NCBI GenBank assembly: GCA_033439795.1
Contig: JAUTDP010000008.1
Span: 3,038,001-3,102,000, forward strand
DNA from: Sordaria brevicollis
Taxonomy: Eukaryota > Ascomycota > Sordariomycetes > Sordariales > Sordariaceae
Direction: 5' to 3'
DNA length: 64,000 bases
Under the pieces are notes generated by a model. It was not told the origin of the DNA. It saw nothing but the letters and a program-made list of their open reading frames with translations, and searched no databases. The translations under genes were made by a program, and so were the position numbers. Positions 11,851 to 23,992 of the stretch are shown in pieces. Numbering within the stretch: the stretch's first letter is position 1; every line of letters begins with the position of its first letter.

Positions 11851-12532
11851 CACGCCACACGCTCTCTCCGCGGTGAAGACGTCTTTCAGGTTTTCCAACT
11901 ATTCACGGTCTTTTCGACGCGTGGATATTACACTCTCTTTTTTCCAAAAAGTCGTCTGTTTCAGCTTCGGGACTGCTTCCCTGCCGCAAGGCGTGCCATT
12001 CTTTAACCACCACCCGCAATCACAACACACAAACTCCAACCTGATCAGACGAACTACCCATCGTTCGTCCCAAATCAATTTCGACACTCATTTTTGCGAT
12101 ACTCGATATTCTCGGCTTAGACCTTGAATAGTCCACTCCTTATCACACGAAACCATCACCAACTACACCACCACCTCTACCACATCGTAATACCACGACA
12201 ACAGCTTCGCCTTTTTTTGCTGTAGCCTCGATCTTCATCCGTCGCTTGTATATCCTCGTTCTTTTGGAACCCGTGTTTGGCTATACTCGATCTCGACTCG
12301 CCATCTTCTGCCTCTGGAAAGACAGCCATCGCCAACCCGCATTTACTTGCTTGGACCTACATAATTACTTCGGTGGTATAAATGTTATGACAACACTTTA
12401 TCGTTTGCGTTAAAGAGTCGACATAAGCGAAACCATTTTCGAGTCGGCACCAGAAAATACGACGACATTTATTAGTTCGGTCATTTCACAGCGTTGGATA
12501 ACATCGAAGGACGGGTATCACGATCGGTGAAA

Positions 12533-14950
12533 ATGGAGGGAGACGTTGGAAGGCTTCATCATCACTACGGCTTGGGACGCCGAGTCCCAGTCGTCAGGCG
12601 TCATGCCCACATGGGAATGGGTTCGGCAACGTTGGGATCTAGGGTTCCAACGCCCGTTCTCGTTGCCCGTTCTGCTACTTCTTCTTCGGACAAGGACTGC
12701 GTCGCAAACCCCAACCTTTGCGAAAAGCCCGTGGGTGGCTCAGCCATGACGCTTCCTATTGTGCTGGGTATCTGGTGAGTTTGCCGTCAAAATTGGTCAA
12801 GCTGATGCAATTCGACTCACAATATTCTAGTATCCCCCTTGTCGCTGCTTTCAGTGTTTTCTTCTATCTCCATAGGAGAAACATGAAGAGGCTTGCGGCT
12901 GAGGAGGCCCACGACCCCCATAAATCCCTGGATTTCGGTTTGGACGAGAACATGGGCGGAGGCAGAACTAAGCGGAGAAGTTTCCTGCCCGGCAAGGGAG
13001 GCGAAAAGGAAGGCGGCGGCGGCGGTAATGGATCGCGTTACAACCGCCAGCAGATGTCCATGGACATGAACCTCTCCAGCCCTTATCTTCTGCCGCCTGA
13101 TGCCCATGGTTCCCAGTCATCACTCAACTCTTTGGCCCGCACTCTCAACCCGCAAGATGATCCTTTCCGCCCGGTAACTCAGTACACTGCCAGCGATGCT
13201 GCTTCGGTTCGTTCCTTGCCCAGGGGGACCGACAGGGGCGCTCCTTCTCCCAACCCATTCGGCAACGGACCTTCTCGTCAAAACTCTATGCCCAGGTCTC
13301 CCGAGCCCACTCACGCCAGACCCGGTCATGGACCAAACGGACCGCTCTCTCCCCGTGGAAACAGACCCCCCAGAATCTCTGTCCAAGATCCCTCTTCGAA
13401 TGCGACATCCGACAACGAAACCAGCGACTCTGAGAAGACTCTGACCGGCTCGCCAAGGGCTGCCGCCCAGAAGGATGGTCTCAAGCCTCTCGCTTCTCCT
13501 ACCCAGCCGGTTAGCCCCTCGGATTCTACTGTGGACGTTGGCTCCAAGAAGCCTTCCGCAGGCCTCGGTCTCGCTAATATTCCCGAGCCTATGCAGGCTT
13601 CTATTCATGATGCTTCTTCGCCCGCTTCTACCCCTGCCAGCACTCCTCGCGAGCCTACTCACCCTCAAAACGCTGCCCCGACTATCCAGCAGCCTCAGGA
13701 ATACTTTGACCTCCCTAAGATGCCCGAAGAACCTGAGGATGGTGATGACCGTAGAGGACGCAACATGCAGAGAAAGTCTCAGTTCTACGAACAGCAAGAT
13801 GGTGCTAAGGATGGTTCTGGCCTAGGTGTCCCGCAAAAGGGTGATGACCGCCGCTTGTCTGTCGGTTTCCGTCCTCTGCCACCTGATGATATTATGGAGT
13901 CCGAGGATCCCGAGTATCGCGCCAACCGTATCAGATCTTTCTACAAGGAGTACTTCGAGGACAAGCCTGGTGATGCGCCGCCCGTGCCGGCTTTGCCCAA
14001 GAACATTGGCCAGATGCAAGGAAAGGGTCCTCAGCAACCACCGCATATCCAGGATTACGATGATCTTGCCGCACCCTACTTCGACCCCAAGGCGAATGCC
14101 TTCGTCATGCCCTACGCTCAACCTGTCGCTCGCCGTGCTATGACTCCTCCCCCATCAGGCCAGAGATTCCCCGGTCCTCGCGGACCCGGTGGTCCCCGTG
14201 GACCTGGCCACGCTCAAACTGGCAGCATGAGGGGTATGCCTCCCGGCATCGGTGGTCCTCCCCGTCCTGGCTCTTCCGTTTCCAACCAGATGGGCCCTCC
14301 CAGAAGACCGGGATCTGCCGCTTCTGGATACGGACGTCCTCGTGCCGGTTCTGCATTCGCTGGTAGCAATGCCGGTAGCCGTGCTGGCAGCAGAGCTGGC
14401 GGACCCCGCAAGCCCATGCCTCCCCCACAAGACCTGCCTACTCTTCCCACACCATCCATGTTGAAGGATGAGTTTTCAATCTTCAACGCTGCGGATTTCG
14501 CACCTCCAGAGAGCATCAAGGATCGTGCCCGTGGCCGATCTCAGAGTCCGGCCGGTGAGCGCCGCCCGTACCAGATGAGGGTACCAGTACATTCGCCACT
14601 GGCGAATGCCTTTGAGGAGCTTCCCGCTCTGCCCAGCCCGTAAGTTGACCCTTGGATTTCTCTGTTAGATGACGACAAATATACTGACCATAACTAGTCA
14701 CGTTCTTCGCAAGTCAAGCACATTCACTGGCCTTGACTTCGCTCCTCCACCCAAGATTGGCGGTGCCGCCGACAACAACAGCGATGCCGGCTCGATCCAC
14801 AGCAATCGCAGTGGTGCCATGTCAAGTGCGGCGCTCAGTGCTATTCGCAGCGGCGCGGGTCGTGTAGACCATCTACCGGAGGACGCGCAAGTCTACACAG
14901 CAAACGCCGTGAACGACAAGCTCAAGCCGTCATGGAGTATGCGTGATTAA
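12533..14950 (+). CDS. Fungal single-pass membrane protein with long Pro/Gly-rich tail
   Basis: Exons 12533-12774, 12831-14639 and 14698-14950 give 767 residues. The start is the first in-frame ATG (MEGDVGRLHH); an earlier in-frame TTG is not used. A Cys-containing segment (KDCVANPNLCEKPVGG, near 55-70) precedes one membrane helix at about 73-93, then a basic LHRRNMKRL stop-transfer and a conserved-looking HDPHKSLDFGLDENM. The rest is Ser/Pro-rich and probably disordered, with a collagen-like GPRGPGGPRGPG near the C-terminal third and a last exon ending KPSWSMRD. I recall similar small-ectodomain proteins in Pezizomycotina but no established function. Topology (N-terminus outside) follows from the positive-inside rule. 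A role as a surface or septal protein would be speculation. Confidence 0.82.
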
Positions 14951-16220
14951 GCGAGGCGGATGGGATGCAAATTTTTAATTGATAATGACGAAAGCCTTTC
15001 TTCTTTATATATCCATATTATTGATTCATTATCCCCAGCTCCCTCTGTCTTGGACACGTTTGTCTCGCTGATCATTCAACCTTTGGTTAGATGGATCATT
15101 CAGTTTGTTGGGTATCAAGACCATTTGAGCTTTTGGTTTCATGGCTTCTAACCTCTTGCTTACTTCACCTTTAACCAAGACGACGGCACAGTGGCACGGA
15201 GAGAGAAAATGGGAATTCATGACGCGTTACATTACCACTTGGCTAGTCACCTTTGATCTGCCCCAACCTGACATACATATCCATATCCAGACCTCTTCCT
15301 ATGTAGGAAGCGGGAAAGATACGTTTGAATATGATCAGGAGCGGCATTTCAAAGTAACCAACGTCTGTGGCCTTGTTCGGAACACACGAAATTTTAGATA
15401 TAACATATTCATCATGCGCATTTATACGAGACGGAGGAAGGACATCAGTGGAAGTTTTTGACGGAGAGATACGGAGAGAAGACGGAGAGAAGACGGAGGG
15501 AAAACGGATGAAAAATGGTCACCATCGTATCATCATTGGCAAGCAAGCAAGCAAGCATTTTAAGTTATGTACGTAGATAAAGGAAACGGCGCGTGTGGGA
15601 GATTTTTCACTGTTTGGTTTAGCAGTTACGGTTTTTGTTGCTTTTAACATATTTGGCTTTATTGTGTTCTGACTCTTGTCAGGGGGGAATTGTGCCACTA
15701 TTACTCCTGCTAGACATTTACGTTATCATTCTTCCACACAAGACTTCTCCGTCTTTGGTGATGGATTAAAGATCAAACCATATCTGGATGATTCTTTTGC
15801 CGAAAAGATACTGATGAGGATTGCACATAAGCGTTACAGAAGGTCAATGATTCTTAGTTGGACAGTTAAAAACCACACCAAGTCAGAAGAAGTCAATCAT
15901 ATAAAAACACAATCTAAGCTTTTCTCTTTTCACAACGCTATCTCCTGCTCATTTCGCTTTCCACGTATAACAATAACAACATACTCCGCTTAAGCATAGC
16001 CATACCATCATACTGTTATGTTTATCTACAACTTACTCTTCTCCCTTCTCTTCTTCTTTCTCTCATTCTCCCTTCTCACCTTCCTCCTTAATCGCCGTTG
16101 ATATCTCGGGAAAGTAACACGATATCTGTCAGATAACTCTCTACCACTAAACAACCTAAACGAGGACATCAACGAGGAGGAGAGCGGGCGCTGCTTTTGA
16201 GACTCAGATGAAGAATCCTT
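14951..16220. other. Convergent intergenic region
   Basis: About 1.27 kb between two convergent genes, AT-rich and presumably 3' UTR sequence. It includes a GACGGAGAGA tandem repeat (15461-15508), a short AAGC tetranucleotide repeat near 15541-15556 and a pyrimidine-rich patch near 16030-16080. No gene is supported. Confidence 0.6.
15461..15508 (+). repeat. GACGGAGAGA tandem repeat
   Basis: Four to five imperfect copies of a 10-12 base unit (ACGGAGAGAT/A) in a row, with purine strand bias. A simple minisatellite in noncoding DNA. Confidence 0.7.
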
Positions 16221-19200
16221 CTAAGGAGTGACCTTGCTCATGCTAATCAGACGCTTGACGCCGACCTGTAGAAAACATAGAATTAGTATTTGCCTAATGA
16301 TGGGGACGACTTGGGGGGGAAGACTTACCATCCAGCTACCACACTCCTCCGTCTTCTCCTTGGAGATCTCCACCTGGATCCTGGCCGCAATGTCATAGTT
16401 CTTCTCCGCCAGAGCGCCGGCCAACTGAGCCAGCTGGTCGATGGTGTCGGGCTTGATCAGCTCCTGGTTGTTGAGGTGGTCAAAGAGAATGTTGAGACGC
16501 TTCTGGGTGTCCTTGACTTGGACAGCGAAGGAGGCGGGCGCCTTGGCGGCCACGCGCTCCATGTCCCTGCTCAGAATGTCGACGAGCTCCTTGGCGTGTT
16601 CGGGAATGTTGGAACGGTCACCGGGAGGGAATCTGGGCCTGGGAGGAGCGGCAGCCGGAGGGGGGGCGGCAGCAGCAGCAGCGGGAGGAGGGGCATGCTG
16701 CTGGGGAGGACCACCAGCGGCGGGAGGAGGACCGCTCTGGGGAGGCGCAGAGAAGCCTGCTCTGGGCGGTGGTGGAGCAGCGTATTGCTGAGACGCTGCT
16801 GGAGGCGCAGGAGTGTAGGCGCCAGCCGCCGGAGGAGGGGCTACACCAGGACCGGAAGGAGGTCCTTGGGTGTACTGCTGGGCAGCAGGGGCAGGGGCGT
16901 ACCGGTTGGTTGGGGGCGCGGCGGCGGACGGAGGAGGGTTGTATGGGGAAGCCGTCCGCGGAGCGGGCGGGGCTCCATATGTTGGCTGCAGACCGGCGGC
17001 AGGTGGTGGGGGAGCATATGGGTTAGTAGCGTTGCTTGAAACCGAAGAAGGTCTGGGAGGACCGGTTGGTGGCGCGCCGACATTTCTGGGAGGTGCAGAA
17101 CCCTTCGGCGGCGGCGGCGGAGTAGGCGCGCCACGTTGCTGAAAGGGGCCGGTGGGTGGTGGAGACGCAATGCCAGGTTGGCCGGGGAAAGGAGAGGTGA
17201 TAGGGGCAACGCTCGGCGTGGTCCTACGAGGAGGAGCCTTTGTTACCATCGGCACGTCGTTCCAGACACCGTCTCTCTTGAGCTGAACCGGAGGCCCGGT
17301 GGACTTGGGAGGGCCACCGAGCGGGCCAGGCTGACCAAAGTTTTGAGCAGGAACGCCATATCCTGTGACAGGAGTAGGAGCGTAGCTCTGAGTAGGTGGT
17401 GTGTATCCAGAGGGGGCGTAGCCTTGGTTCTGAGGAGGCGCATATGCAGACGACGAGACTCCGTACTGGGGAGTGGTAGCAGGAGCAGGCGCAACAGGAG
17501 GAGCGTAAGGGTTGCCGGCCGCAGCGCTTACCGGCGCGGGCGCTGGTGGAGCGTAAGGGTTCAGAGGGCTGGGGTTGACCGGAGCAGGCACCAAGCCAGG
17601 CTGCTGATATCCGACAGGAGCGGCGGTACGGGAGGCCGTGGTGGTGCGAGCAGCGGGTGTGGTTTGGCGAGCGATAGGCTGAGCACCAGCCTTGGAGGTA
17701 GCAAGCTTAACACGGTTGCGAGCCGTCTCAGCGGGAGGATAGCTGGTGGGCAGAAGATCGAGATACTTCTGCGCAACCGACAATTGACCATGAGCAGCCG
17801 CAATGTCAGCATACTCGAGGTACTTATCGTACAGAGCAGCGAGCTTCCAGCCCTCGGTGAGGCTCTTCTCGCTATCGTTGAACTTGGTCACATGGCGGAA
17901 GATGGACACCTTCTCGATGAACTGCTGAAGAGACTTGGCATGAACGGAGAAGGTAGAATCTCCGGTCTCCTCCTTCAAGGCGGCCTGCTCAGTCTCCTGA
18001 AGCTCCTCCACCCAGATACCGACAACCTTCTCCAGTTTCGAGCCGATCAGGTAGCAGAAAGAGGCATCCTTCCTGTTACCAGACTCGAGGATGCGATCAC
18101 CCAAGGCCTCGCAGAGGTCAGGGAACTCGGAAGGATCGGCATAGGTGCAAAGGGTAACCATGGTCTCCTTCCAGTCAGCAAGGTCGGCATTGTAGGCGAT
18201 ATCCCACAGGTTCTTGGCCACAACAGAGCTGATGAGGCGGAGATAGCTAGGGCTACCCCTCTTCTGCTGAAGATAAGCAGTCTGGACCTTCTCCACGAGC
18301 TCCTTGCTGCCGCAGTTGGCAATCAAGAAAGCATCTGACCATCTCTCCTCCTTCAAGCAGATCTCTACCGCCTTCTCGAACTTGCCCAGGATCAAGGCCT
18401 TGGTGATCTGATCCTCCAAATGAGTGTTGCCCACGCTCAGAAGGTTGAAGGGGTTGTCGGTCTTGGCACCCTTGGTAGCAGCAATCTCGGACAAGAAATC
18501 CTCGCCATCGTCGCCGTCTCCCCACATGCTCACAACACGCCTGTGCTTCTTGCCCTCACCGCCGTTAGGCTTGAGTGTCGCGGAATCCTCCTGCTTGGGC
18601 TCAGGAGACTTGGGCGACTCGGCCTCCTTGGTCTCCTCAACCGGCTCGTCCTTAGTGAAACCAAGACGCTCAATGATCTTGGTCCGTCCATCGGACTCGC
18701 TGAGGGTCTGCATAACCTGCCACTCGGCCTTCTCCTCGTCGGTCTTGGCATTTTCGATGTGCTCTTCGCAAATGGTCGCAATGTCGCCGCTTTGGATGGC
18801 CTGCTCGAACTTCTCGGTCGCGGAGCCAATGTCGGAGTCGATGGAGAAAGAGGAGATCTGCAACTTGGAAGACCTCTTCTGGCCAGCAGCAGTCTCCACC
18901 TTGTTGAAGAAAACAAGCTTGCCACCGAAACCGAAGGACACACCAACAGGGCGCTCAATCCATGCGGGTGCGCGGGGCAGAGAGAAGGAAGCCGCCTGCG
19001 GCTGGGAAGCAGCCTTCGAGAAGAAGTCGTCGTCGGAAAGGTTGTTCTGCGCCGCGGGAGCCGCCGAGGGGTTCGTGTTCTGAAGAGTCTGGATAGCGAT
19101 CTTGCCGTCGAAGGAAGCGGTGGCCGACAAGTTCGGGTTGTGAGGGTTGAAACGGGTATAGAAGGTCCAGTTAGTAGCCTCGGGGAACTCGCCGTAACGC

Positions 19201-20122
19201 TCTCCAGTCTGAGGGTTCCAGATTAGGGTCCTGTTGTCCTTGCCGCAAGAAAGAAGCAATCCTGAATCCTGCTGGCACCACGAAAGAGAGAGAACGCCCT
19301 GATCGTGACCCTGAAGAGTCTTCTCTGGCGCCTGCGAGTTACGAAGGTTCCAGAGCAGGATGACGGGAGCGGTATCGTCGGAGGTGCCCGTCAAGAGCTT
19401 GGTCGAGTTCTCTGGGTCCCAAGCAATGGCACTGACAGCCTTTCTATGGTTGTTCAAGGTAAGGGATGCCTTCTTGGTCTTGAGATCCCATACGGTAACA
19501 AATCCTCCTGCGCCACCAGTAGCAAGAATGTTGGCGACCTTGGGGTTCCAGGCCAAGCAGTCGATGTCGTGGGCGGCAGCGGTGCCGAGACGGAAGGGAG
19601 CCGAGGTGTCGTTGACATCCCAAACGAAGAGCTCACCCTTGGCACCGGCAGTAGCGAGCACCTGGGGTCTCAGAGGGTTGAACTGTAGGGCCTTGATGGG
19701 ACCAGTGTGCTTGGTGGTGCGCGAGATGAGGGCATCCTCACCGGCGATCAGCTTCTCGGCGTCCCATAGATCCAACGAGCCGTTTTCCATGGCACCGGCA
19801 ATAATGCCCCGAGGGTGCTCGTCACTGGGCTGACCCCATGCGATATCGTAGAACCTGTATACGTCTTCATGTTAATGCGCTGGAAGGGAACTTGGTTTGG
19901 GAGCTTGAAGGCATACCTGGATTCGGCGGTAATGCTAGCTATGGGCTGGAGCTCCAGGCCGTGTTCCTGGCTGTCCAAGTTGAGATCCCATAGCTCCAGC
20001 TTGGTCTCGTCTGAGAAATCGGCATCAACGGCACCTGACCGGGTACCCGTTACGAGAAGGGGGTTTGCGCCGGGCGACCATGCGAAGGCCGCAGTCCGGG
20101 GGATTTCTCTCAACCGGACCAT
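16221..20122 (-). CDS. sec31: COPII coat outer subunit Sec31
   Basis: Exons (minus) 20122-19917, 19854-16329 and 16265-16221 give 1258 residues, the usual fungal length. The N-terminus [18 protein letters not shown] is diagnostic. It is followed by a seven-bladed WD40 propeller through about residue 330 (repeats such as [20 protein letters not shown] and [16 protein letters not shown]), the alpha-solenoid, a long Pro-rich region binding Sec23 in the family, and a C-terminal helical domain ([15 protein letters not shown]). With Sec13 it forms the outer cage of ER-to-Golgi vesicles and stimulates Sar1 GTPase. The 63-nt 3' intron is a multiple of three without a stop, so retention would add 21 residues. 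A four-run G-tract lies just upstream. Confidence 0.97.
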
Positions 20123-21382
20123 GTTGTTTATATTTTGGTATGTGAACGGTCGACCGCGCGGGTTGGTGATGCGGCTACGCGGGCGGGCGGGCGGGCGGTG
20201 TGAATTCGGTTGGCGGAAGAGAGGGGAAGTTCAGGGGAAGCTGAAGCTGGCCGGCTTGGTAGTCGAAAGGTGGGAGTGGGAGTGCGGGTGGCGTTGATTA
20301 ATTAATGGGGTGGTATTAGAGCTCTTAAGTCGTCAAATCGTGCAATTGGACATGAAAAGAAGTAGCAAGACAAGGCGACGAAAGCCCCTCCGCGATCAGG
20401 CTGTCTTGTGGTGGTCGGTGTCGTGTCGGGCTGTCGGGAGGTGGTGAATATAGATGGAATCGGGAATCACGAGAGGTTCAGGAGTGCTGTCGTGTTGTTA
20501 GAGGCCGCATCCAGAGCATGGAGTGAGCTGAAGTGGAATTGGTGCAGTGCTTCCGAGTCGACCTTCCACAGTCTGGTGCCGTCCATTGTTGCCAGATTGC
20601 GGATAACACCTGCCCGCTGTCTCCATGTCCGCCCCCGGCCCCTGACGTTGGCAGTTTGGCACCACTGGCGGGACTTGCACTTTGCTGACTTCACGGCCGA
20701 TGCAACCACAGCTCAGGGGCAACAGCAACCTGGACCACAACGAACTGAACCCTAACCCTTTAGAGTCTATAAGCACACTGCATAGGTAGGTACAACATTC
20801 CTCTCTATCTACTTGATGGTCATCAAAATGTGAATCTATTCGAGAGCAAATTTACAGATAGCTCCATTCAAATAACGGATATCTTCATCTTCGTGGTAGC
20901 CTTTCGAGCTCTCAAACCCAACTAGGAGAACCCCTATTTGATGACGTACAAATCGCTTGGTGCATGAACTTCCAGGATGGCCCAAGCTTCCCCAGTGTCA
21001 CGATGGTGGGGTCGCTACTTTTCGAACTTCAACGTTCTCCATGCCCGTCTCACTCAACGACACCCAAGTCCGGCCCATGTGAATGATATTTTTCGTCAGT
21101 AAAACAACATACAACATCGACACTCATTATTCACGAACAAAAGTCACCGATTCAAGGGCGTCTCTCATTTACTTGAACTGAAACGGACAAAATTTTCCAT
21201 CTGCAGGCAGTCATCGGCCTCATCAGGACACACAACACACAGGTCGATTCTAGACCTTCAATACCCGACTGAGAGTACATACAAACCGCAATAACTTTCA
21301 CCAAAAAGGCGTCTCCTCACAATCAAGTCCTCACCCGGGAACCTTCAACAACTAAAATCACCATCCTTCAACCACACCAACC
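20123..21382. other. Divergent promoter region of SEC31 and the RRM gene
   Basis: About 1.26 kb with two outward promoters. It contains the G-tract at 20181-20198. Open frames (up to 115 codons) show no coding character. The part from 21100 to 21382, rich in CA and ACAAC, looks like the leader of the RRM gene. Confidence 0.55.
20181..20198 (+). other. Potential G-quadruplex upstream of SEC31
   Basis: Four GGG runs separated by single C bases on the + strand, about 60 bases upstream of the SEC31 start. This fits the G3-N1 quadruplex rule. SEC31 is transcribed from the other orientation, so the G-rich strand is the template strand. Confidence 0.5.
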
Positions 21383-21906
21383 ATGTCAGACACCACCCGC
21401 TGGAAAGCCACCGTCCACGTCCGCGGTCTCGCGCCCGCCGTGACGACAGCCACTCTCCACGACGCCTTCATCCCCTTTGGCGAGATCTCCGACATCTCGC
21501 TGCCCAAGAACGAGGGACCCGACTCGACAGACCCCCACAGAGGGTTCGCATATGTCGAGTATGAGGACGAGGAGGACGCCAAGGAGGCCATTGACAACAT
21601 GGACCAGTCCGAGCTTTTCGGGAGAGTGATTAGGGTATCGGCGGCAAAGATTCCCAAGAGCGCGAAGGAAGGAGGGTTGGGTTCCAAGACGGCTGTTTGG
21701 GAGCAGGTGAGTTTTTGGTTTCGTCTTTGGTGGAAACTTGGGATGGAAATGGCTACAAATGAACGTATACTAATGCGACGGGATTGCAGGAAGGATGGCT
21801 GGCTGAAAACGCCGTCAGCGAGGAGGATCGGTTGGCTGCTACCGCGCCTGATGATCCCATGGAAGGCCTCGAGGGACTGGATGTTGCGGGACCGAAGCCG
21901 CAATAA
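21383..21906 (+). CDS. Single-RRM protein related to the RRM of cyclophilin E (PPIE)
   Basis: Exons 21383-21706 and 21790-21906 give 146 residues. One RRM spans about residues 9-92: RNP2-like VHVRGL, RNP1 RGFAYVEY, and the block AIDNMDQSELFGRVIRV, which closely resembles PPIE/Cyp33 (DNM.ESELFGR.IRV). After the RRM, the W..EGWL segment matches the linker of PPIE, but the protein ends without a cyclophilin domain. PPIE joins spliceosomal complexes in animals; the free-standing RRM may act there too, which is inference. The acceptor GATTGCAG and phase 0 are clear. Confidence 0.85.
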
Positions 21907-22574
21907 GTGTCGCTCATCCGGTCATTGCTTGGCCCGTTACCAGCAAACGGCGAGACGGTTTGAGAACCAGTCCGGACTCTGAATGAGTGAGTGCGATTTG
22001 GTCCAAGTGTGTCCGCATCTCCTTTCACACCGTTTGACGGGCTATCCTCAACCAAATACGGGGAGAAAGGGGCGAGTTTCTGTGTTGATACCCGGAACGA
22101 AAAGCATTGCATAGCTACGGCGTTGAATGGCATCATTGGGACCTGGGATTATTTTTGGAAAGTGTTTGTATTACATTCTGTTGTTTCTCTTACCATTAGA
22201 CATCGATCAAAACGTTGACAACTACCATTATCATCGCGGCAACACTTCAGCAGCGTTTCGAACTCATTGCCCTCCAAGGGAAGACGTATAGGTTTGAAGG
22301 TGCCATGTCAGAAGCAGTTCATCCTTACCTCCAAGCCAGCTCTGGGCCGATTGGACACTGCTCGACCCTTCACATAGACATAACACTGACAGCCCATCAT
22401 CACCCTCCCACCTAACTAACCACCCACCATTCTTTGTAGGATTAACCGTGTTGATTCCTGGTCATCATGTACAATGCTACGCAAAAAAAAGGAGGCCGCC
22501 TTTCTTTCGAGAACGCCCTTCCTCATTCCCTTATCAACATGCGCCCCCTGCCCAATAACCCCTTGATAGTTCGT
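21907..22574. other. Convergent 3' intergenic region
   Basis: About 670 bases between convergent stop codons. It presumably contains the two 3' UTRs. I see no gene, repeat or RNA. Confidence 0.6.
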
Positions 22575-23272
22575 TTAGTGCTTCTCCTCCTCGCCGTGAG
22601 CAGCGTGGAGAGCGTGGGAATCGGCAGCACGGTTCTGGCGCTTAAGACGGATGGTCTTGTCAACGACAAGGTGGCGGGTGATGGAGTAGAAGGCAGCGCA
22701 GACGGCGAAACCAACGACGACACCTATTGACCATTCAAACACATTTCCCCCCTTATCAGCAGTCGGTCCAGGATAATGACGTTTCCAGCAGTATGATAGC
22801 TTGGGGTGCAAGCTTACCGAGAGGCCACAACTCAGCGGGAATGCTCTTCACGCGCATGCGGAGGCGCTGGGAGACGGTGTGGGCTGTAAACGTGGATGAT
22901 TGTCGTCAGTCGCGGATAGATATTCCCCCCTCGCGCAATTACTTGAAGACCCTCCTCCACCTCCGTCATCAATGCCAATTGGGGTAAAATGATTCCAGAA
23001 GCTCCGGAAATGGGTGTAATAGCTTCTCGTCGTCGTAGATAATGAAAACGGTAATGGGTTATGGTTCGTTCACGTACCGGCCTGCTCCTCCTTCTACAAC
23101 ATCACAAAAAAACGGTTGGTTAGCAACTCTGACGCAATTGGTACCACTACCTCCCCCGAGCTTCGGAAAAGACGCGGACTCTAGGGGACCGGGGGATAGC
23201 TCTTACGGGAATGGGGCGCATCATGCGGGGGGTCTGGCGGAAAGCCTGGCGGGCGACACGGGAGGCGAACAT
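22575..23272 (-). CDS. NDUFA4/MLRQ (B12D-family) respiratory subunit
   Basis: Four exons (minus): 23272-23207, 23093-23078 (only 16 nt), 22883-22818 and 22723-22575, giving 98 residues. The N-terminus MFASRVARQAFRQTP is an Arg-rich mitochondrial presequence. RVKSIPAELWPLGVV leads into one membrane helix (about 50-64), followed by ITRHLVVDKTIRLKRQ. This is the B12D pattern of the complex I MLRQ / complex IV NDUFA4 family, a small inner-membrane subunit. Which complex it joins in fungi is not decided by sequence. Phases 0, 1, 1 are consistent, and the 16-nt exon supplies KEEQA. It faces COX12 across a shared upstream region. Confidence 0.8.
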
Positions 23273-23992
23273 TTTGCCGGTTGGTTATGGAGTGGAGATT
23301 TGTCTTGGGAGGATGGGTGTTGCGCTACCGCGATGGGACAAAGTTGAAGCTTTTCAAAGGTTGCGAGGTTGGCAAAGCAATTGAACTTCGGCTCTTTCTT
23401 TGCTTCAAATCAGATGCGGGAGTTCGAGCGTTGAGCTTCGGCTGCACGGACGCTATCCGGGGGTTCCACCTGCTGTTAGGTGAGGTCAGCCTACCGCAGC
23501 TGGCACCCAGCTGTCCCGGATTGGATCGTGAAAGCATCATCGAGTGCCGTCACCACTGGGGGCTGCCAAGCCGCCACATGACTCTGGGAGCAAGAGCCGC
23601 GTTGTGAGAGTCCGGTGCTGGGTGAGGTGCGTGAAATTGGTGCCTCAGGCTTCTGGGTCGACGCGGGCAGTCGCTACAGCGGACGAAGCTTTGAACTTTC
23701 AGAAGGTGCATGGCCTGGCACTGCCTGGACGGGCCTGACGGGGAAGGAGGACAGTGCACTGACTGCAATTCGTCAGAGCTACCAAAAGCTGAGCACCCGT
23801 GCTGTGGAATCGATCCACTCGGCTCACCTCGCCTCATCATCGACACAAAGGTCAGAATCTCTCAGCAGCTCCCGTTTCCACGTCCCCGTCAACACCCGCA
23901 CCTGGTCCAATTCCACCAAGCCATTGAGCTTCCGACCTCAACACCAACTCCCCGACCACCACCACCAACCCCCGACCAAACCAACCGCCAAG
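23273..23992. promoter_or_regulatory. Bidirectional promoter of two respiratory genes
   Basis: A 720-base region between two divergent nuclear genes for mitochondrial respiratory subunits. Shared control is plausible. I see no clearly defined factor site, and the open frames inside are not coding-like. Confidence 0.5.

Larger units (their letters stand above)
8289..12532. other. 4.2-kb gene-free stretch
   Basis: The stretch holds the helicase 3' UTR, the MITE at 8840-9240, a 22-A run at 10733-10754, and a CT-rich block at 11747-11850 close to the next gene. Open frames here (up to 144 codons) are low-complexity translations of the CT/GA tracts or lack codon bias, so none is called. Much of 11700-12532 is probably a long promoter and 5' leader for the membrane-protein gene at 12533. 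Confidence 0.55.

Noticed and set aside
11424..11858. Glu/Gly-rich minus-strand frame of 144 codons
   Set aside because: It is only the translation of the CT/GA tract.
12494..12532. Upstream extension of the membrane-protein frame
   Set aside because: It begins with TTG; the first ATG is at 12533.
17136..18338. A 400-codon plus-strand frame
   Set aside because: It is antisense to SEC31 and arises from the codon bias of that gene; no start context or family.
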